Assembly (NCBI RefSeq): GCF_019393635.1
Contig: NC_057863.1
Location: 625,622,291 to 625,686,290, forward strand
DNA from: Dromiciops gliroides
Taxonomy: Eukaryota; Chordata; Mammalia; Microbiotheria; Microbiotheriidae
DNA: 64,000 nucleotides
Direction: 5' to 3'
Shown: positions 59,407 to 64,000 of the stretch, piece after piece
Numbering within the stretch: the stretch's first letter is position 1
How the letters are laid out: the number at the start of each line of letters is the position of its first letter
The notes under the pieces: generated by a model
What the model was told of the DNA's origin: nothing
Databases searched by the model: none
The model's input: the letters and a program-made list of their open reading frames with translations, nothing else
Program-made: the position numbers and the translations under genes

Positions 59407-62400
59407 CTGCAAGGAGGGAAATACAACATCAGTGTCAGTGCCCATGAAGAGATGTCCAAGTAATAAAAACAGGGCAGCTAGGTGGCGAAGTGGATAGAGC
59501 ACCGGCCCTGGAGTCAGGAGTACCTGAGTTCAAATCCGGCCTCAGACACTTAACATTTACTAGCTGTGTGACCCTGGGCAAGTCACTTAACCCCAACTGC
59601 CTCACTAAAAAAATTAAAAAAAACACCAAGTAATAAAAACAAACACGACTGGGGAAAAGCCAAAGGCTACCACCCCTCTCCCGAACTTGTACACTCTCCT
59701 TTACTCACGTGTTGTACCCCCAATTAGGATGTCCAAGCTCCCTGAGGGAAGGGACTCCCTTTGGCTTGTGCCCTACTCATCCGACTCCCCCAATAAGTGC
59801 TTGGGATGGAAAGCCCAGAAGTCAGGACTCCCAGCCTCTACATCACACTAGCATTTCCTGTGAGGATTCACTCCACTCTGCATCTGCTGCCCCTCCCAGG
59901 ATAAACTCATCACCTCTAATCTTTCCATCAAGGAGCTACTCCAGCCTGGCTACCACCTCCCACCTCCTCCCTTCTCCCCTCCCCAGGGCTCAGTACCAAA
60001 CTCCTCGCAATGCCTTCTTTCATAGAGGGCAGAAACTGGACTCAGCTCACTGCACTTTGCATCTGCTGCTCTACCTAGTTTCGACTCCACAGAACTTGCC
60101 TCCAAGATGGGACCTCCCCAGTGTCCTATGCACTCCCTTACCCCCCCCCTTTCTTGCCTCCTTTAGACTGTAAGCTCCTTGAGGGTAGGGACTGTCTTTT
60201 TATTAGTTGTATCCCCGGTGTTTCAGGGCCTGGAACATTGTAGGCTCTTAATCAACATTTATTGAATTGAATAATGGCCTGTTCACAAGTGCAGGATTCC
60301 CCTGTTTCTTAGTAGAAACAAAATGATGCTTATTAAAAACACAGGATGACCAGCTATACACAAGGACCAGGCAGGAAGGTAAATTTCCATAGACCTTATT
60401 TATCTATGCTCACTACATAATCCTATTACTGTGTATAGATATATAGTGGTCCATCTGAAATAGAAAGCTACGGTCATATTTATGAAATAAAAAATTCTGA
60501 AGAGATCTAAAGCCACCTTAATTACTGCCTCTGCCTTGCAAACTCCCCAACAGTGCAGGAGAAGGGGGATGGAGACCACAGACACAGGACCTAGCACCTG
60601 TTAGTTATTACGACATACCATGTGGATAAGCGATACAGGAGGCGCACCCCTTGGAAAGAGCAGCAGCAGCCATAAGTCCAAAAAAGTTGGTGGAGTTTCT
60701 GCTTCTCTCCGTTCCGTTTGCAGAAGGGGTTAATGGGACCTCTTTTAGCCATTTCTTTAAGCTTTCATAAATAGCAAAACAGATTATGGTCTCAGAAATG
60801 CCAGCATATGAGGCAGTTAATCCTCGGTAGAATCCACGAATACCTTCTGTCTGGTAAACATAACGCGCACACTGGACAGTGTTCATCTGTTTGGAGCCCC
60901 TTACTCTACAAAAGGAAAGTCAAAAGAGCAATGAACATACATTCTAGTTTTAACTCTTAGCACTATACCAAATCACCAACTTAGAAAACCAGACTGAAGA
61001 TCCAATAACCAACCTTTATGTGTGATTAGGATTGACAGTGATAATACATTTTGCGACCCCTGCTTACCATCTTCAAAGCTCAGCTCAGAAGAAAAAAAAT
61101 CATACTTTTCTCCTTGTGCCCTTAAACCCTAATTTTCCAGACAAACAAATCAAATACCAGGAGCTCCCTATATGCCACCTTGAAAACAGGTGGCACTAAA
61201 CAAGACTGGTATACTAACCCTCTAGGCTGCACTGTCATGACATCTTAACTTTTTACACTACCTAAACAAAAAAAGAATTGTGCCAAGACTACGATCTCCC
61301 ATGTTACATAGACTTAAAATGTATGAAACAAAAGAAAAAGATTAGCCAAATTAACACATTCAGAAGAAATGCAATAATACAAATTCTGAAACATCAGTTT
61401 CTGATATAAAACCCAGTCATAAAACAAAATAAGACTTTGGGGAACATTATTTTAACAAATTACTGTGCAATTACATTTGGAGGTTTACGGGATGGATGAA
61501 ATTCACTGATGTTGGCATTTTCTGTGTAGAGTTTTATTTCCAATTTCATTCATTCATTCATTCAATCAAAAAGGCTTCATTAAGGACCTACTAGGTACAA
61601 ATCACTGTGCCAAAGGCGCAGAGATACAAAAACAAAACCAGACAGTCCCAGCCCAGGAGGGACTGCTGATTAGGCAAAGAAGAAATCCCTTCAGATCAAG
61701 GAAGCAGACACTGCTTTAGACCAACCGTGGTACTGAGGGGTACTGAGGAAGAGAAGCATTCCTTTCTCCTTGGTTAGCAGTCTCTAAAAGCGGAGTCAGG
61801 ACGGGGAAAAACCATGTTCAAGACTAACAAAAAGATTGCTACCAACCAATTAGGGATCTTACTCCTAATGGAAATAAGGAAGACATCATGCACACCATCC
61901 TCAAAATTTTAATTAACTGTGATGGCCCAGCAGTACTCTGAAGGGCACAGTGGTTACAGACCTAAGTACAAGGAAAATGGTTTTTGTTTATGATAGACTT
62001 CCTCTGAATCATGATTAAACAAGCCTTTATCTAGCTATTGGGTGTTACCAAGAAACACAGGTCAAAAAGAATCCTCTCTCAATCAATATGCAGAGCAAAC
62101 ATCCATATACAGGGGTCTGAAAAGACTTACATTCTAAAATCCAATGACTTACTTCCGTTCTAACTGCATCCGGGTTTTAACCATCCATATAGGATTCATT
62201 AAGGTATTTGTGACAAAAGCTGAAAAGACAAAAAGCAGAGAACTTCAGTCAGGGAAAGGGAAGGAACAAGCACTTAGATAGCACATGCGCTGTGCCAGGC
62301 ACTATGCTAAGCACTTAACCAATATTCTCTCTTGATCCTTATAGCAACCCTGGGAGGCAGCTGCTGTTAGTATTATCCTCATTTTACAGGTAAGGAAACT

Positions 62401-63839
62401 GAGGTAAACTGAGCTGAGTTGAGTGACTTGCCAAGGGTCATACAGCTAGTAAATGTCTGATTGAATTCAGGTCTTCCTGACTCCAGGCTCAGCACTCCAT
62501 CGTGTTACCTGGCACTGAGATCATTAAACACCACAAAGAGCTTGTTAAAAGCTACTTAATTGTATAAATGCAAACCGGTGGCTAGAAGGGGCTACAATTT
62601 ACCCATAGTTATTACTCTCAACTCTGAATGACTGATAGGCTGAAGTCCTATTTTCTGATTTTAAAGGTCTGACAGAATTTCAGAATTGGGAGAGACTTTC
62701 TGGAAGAGGTGAATGACTTGAGGTCAACTCGCACTCATGTTCCATTATGATTCAACTATCCTAAACAATGCCCCAGTGTCAGCAGTGCTTAGTCCCAGAG
62801 CAGCAATATCCCAAACCTCCAGGTGGCGCTGCACACATTTCTCATGCTGTCTCCTGAGCTTCTGGGGCAGCCTCTGTGCTGTGAGCCAAGGACCAGCCAG
62901 CTCTCCCAGCCTCCTAGTACACACAGTCAGGTGTTCAGGCCCTACCTACCAAGGTGTGCTGTACTCCTCATTCTCATCCTCATTACTCAAAGGTATAATG
63001 TTCCTACCTTGCAAAGTAGGTGCTGTTATTATTCCAATTTTATAGGAGAAAACTAGACCTGAGATGTCAGGTGACTTGCCCCTTGAATTCAGATTGGCCC
63101 GACAAATTCCAAGGCCAGTGCTCTATTTACTGTGCCACTTCTACACCGTATCATAAGCTGCATCAAGAATGCGTATATAGATTTTTCCAAGGAATTTTGG
63201 GAAAACATCTTTGTCAAAAGCGTTTATTCTTCCTATTTATTTCCTCAGTGATCACAATTCCAGAAAAAGGACAATAAAAACAAAAGGCTAAATACTTTAA
63301 GAATTCAACAACATTTTTAAAAATTAAGAACATAAAACTTGAGTTGGTGAAGGTTTATCAATGGTGTGCAGAAGTTACAGGGTGCGACTGAAGAAATGGA
63401 AGACTGAAGTATCTAAGCCCAGAGAGAAGTTACAGTCTAATCAGAGAGATTAAGACCATACACACAAAAAACAAAATGCCTTGTAAAGAAACCTATAAAG
63501 CAGTGGAGGTCAGTGACATGCAAGGTAGAGTATGTCCCAGAAAACAAGGGTTTAAGGTTAAAAGGAACAGAGGAAAGCCACAAAATCCACTTCCATTAAA
63601 GGTAGTGTCACAAAGTTTCACACTGCCTTCTTTCATGAGAAAGAGGTATAAAAGATGACCAGCTACCTTAAGCAGTTGGTAATATAGCAAAGCCAATGCT
63701 TTAGAGAGCAAACTTCAGCTGCCACTCAAATAACCTACCTGCAGAACCAGAGGAGAAAATGTGGACAATATAGCTGTTAGGCACAAAGATGCCATTAAAC
63801 TGTTCTTTGGCCTTGGAGTAACAGGCAAAGTAGACAGCC
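59204..63839 (-). CDS. SLC25A33: SLC25A33 (PNC1), 3' four coding exons (partial gene)
   Basis: Mitochondrial inner-membrane carrier that exchanges pyrimidine nucleotides (UTP and others) and supports mtDNA maintenance; human PNC1 is induced by insulin/IGF signalling (family knowledge). Exons in the window: 63839-63739, 62219-62153, 60905-60619 and 59406-59204, 658 nt in consistent phase, giving the last 219 codons of a protein of about 321. Carrier motifs: PIWMVKTRM (the Px[W]xxK variant typical of SLC25A33/36) and PHEVIRTRL. Also seen: [20 protein letters not shown] and [20 protein letters not shown]. The closest paralogue, SLC25A36, is less likely because the stretch matching LKEAPLASSANGTE and the C-terminal YLLEDHTK fit SLC25A33. 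The first exons and the promoter lie beyond 64000. Same strand and order relative to TMEM201 as in human. Confidence 0.95.
59472..59625 (+). repeat. WSINE1-like SINE, full length
   Basis: Perfect 16-bp duplication CCAAGTAATAAAAACA at 59456-59471 and 59626-59641. Confidence 0.96.
59830..60275 (+). repeat. L2-type LINE, 3' region and tail
   Basis: Long diverged L2 segment ending TTAGACTGTAAGCTCCTTGA, GGGTAGGGACTG, TAGGCTCTTAATCAACATTT. Confidence 0.75.
60619..60905 (-). CDS. SLC25A33: SLC25A33 exon 6 (inferred number)
   Basis: Acceptor TTTGTAG|AGTAAG, donor CATG|GTATGT, 287 nt. Encodes [20 protein letters not shown], the [18 protein letters not shown] repeat-2/3 region and [18 protein letters not shown]. 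Phase 2 in, phase 1 out, joining to E-VIRTRL in the last exon. Confidence 0.96.
60906..62152 (-). other. SLC25A33 intron between exons 5 and 6
   Basis: 1.2 kb, GT-AG, AT-richer. Only an old repeat fragment at about 61550-61660 (CATTCATTCATTCAATCAAA, GACCTACTAGGTAC) is recognised. Confidence 0.85.
62153..62219 (-). CDS. SLC25A33: SLC25A33 exon 5 (inferred number)
   Basis: A 67-nt exon with acceptor TTTCAG|CTTTTG and donor GGAA|GTAAGT. Encodes [23 protein letters not shown], including the second carrier signature PIWMVK. Confidence 0.95.
62260..62515 (+). repeat. MIR SINE, nearly complete
   Basis: AGCACATGCGCTGTGCCAGG, CACTATGCTAAGCACTTAAC, CCTTATAGCAACCCTGGGAG, CATTTTACAGGTAAGGAAAC, GGGTCATACAGCTAGTAAAT. 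The clearest MIR in the window. Confidence 0.85.
62516..63738 (-). other. SLC25A33 intron, remainder
   Basis: No exon recognised. Contains a MIR-like piece at about 62960-63145 (CTACCTTGCAAAGTAGGTGC, CAATTTTATAGGAG); otherwise unique-looking. Confidence 0.7.
63739..63839 (-). CDS. SLC25A33: SLC25A33 exon 4 (inferred number)
   Basis: Acceptor CTAACAG|GGCTGT (phase 2), donor GCAG|GTAGGT (phase 1). Encodes [17 protein letters not shown] and [17 protein letters not shown], almost identical to human SLC25A33. Confidence 0.94.
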
Positions 63840-64000
63840 CTGTTAGGAGAGAAGAAAACTGAGAAACAGCTAAAGAACACAGTAGTCTCTATGCAATGTC
63901 TGAAAAAGCAGGATAGGATAATATTAATCTGGATCAAAGCCTTACACTCTTCCATGCCAAGACTAAGTGACTTCAAGCAGAGTAGAGAACTGTATGAGTT
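63840..64000 (-). other. SLC25A33 intron continuing past the window
   Basis: Intronic sequence upstream of the first visible exon; no further exon before the edge. Confidence 0.8.

Larger units (their letters stand above)
59407..60618 (-). other. SLC25A33 last intron
   Basis: 1.2 kb, GT-AG. Contains one SINE and a long L2 fragment. Confidence 0.9.

Overview
The window is mammalian, almost certainly marsupial. It carries dozens of copies of a marsupial tRNA-derived SINE (head GGGGCAGCTAGGTGGCGCAG, WSINE1-like), longer tRNA SINEs with an RTE-type tail (MAR1-like), older MIR and L2 relics, L1 fragments and solo LTRs. The abundance of fairly uniform WSINE1-like copies suggests an Australian-type marsupial (Australidelphia), but the species is an inference. 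Family names for repeats are from memory and were not checked against a library.

Two host genes are present, both on the minus strand. TMEM201 (SAMP1/NET5, an inner nuclear membrane protein) is complete: 11 coding exons between 56930 (ATG) and 14931 (TGA), 681 codons, every splice junction in phase. Its last stretch is a long 3' UTR, probably ending near 12010. SLC25A33 (PNC1, a mitochondrial pyrimidine nucleotide carrier) lies upstream. Its last four coding exons (219 codons) run from 63839 to 59204, and the 5' part lies beyond 64000. The order SLC25A33 then TMEM201, head to tail, matches human 1p36.22. There PIK3CD comes next, which would fall to the left of this window.

Layout: 1-12000 is intergenic and dense in SINEs, with one solo LTR. 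12010-14930 is the probable TMEM201 3' UTR. 14931-56930 is the TMEM201 coding span. 56550-57580 is its CpG-island promoter. 58260-63839 is the 3' half of SLC25A33. Notable items: a GC-AG intron in TMEM201; a 33-bp and a roughly 60-bp minisatellite; a GGAA microsatellite grown from a SINE tail; nested SINE insertions whose order can be read from target-site duplications; a solo LTR inside a MAR1-like SINE; and a 9.3-kb intron with no recent SINE.

The two genes do not act in one pathway: one works at the nuclear envelope, the other in the mitochondrial inner membrane. I found no new biological system here. The points worth checking concern gene structure and repeat history.
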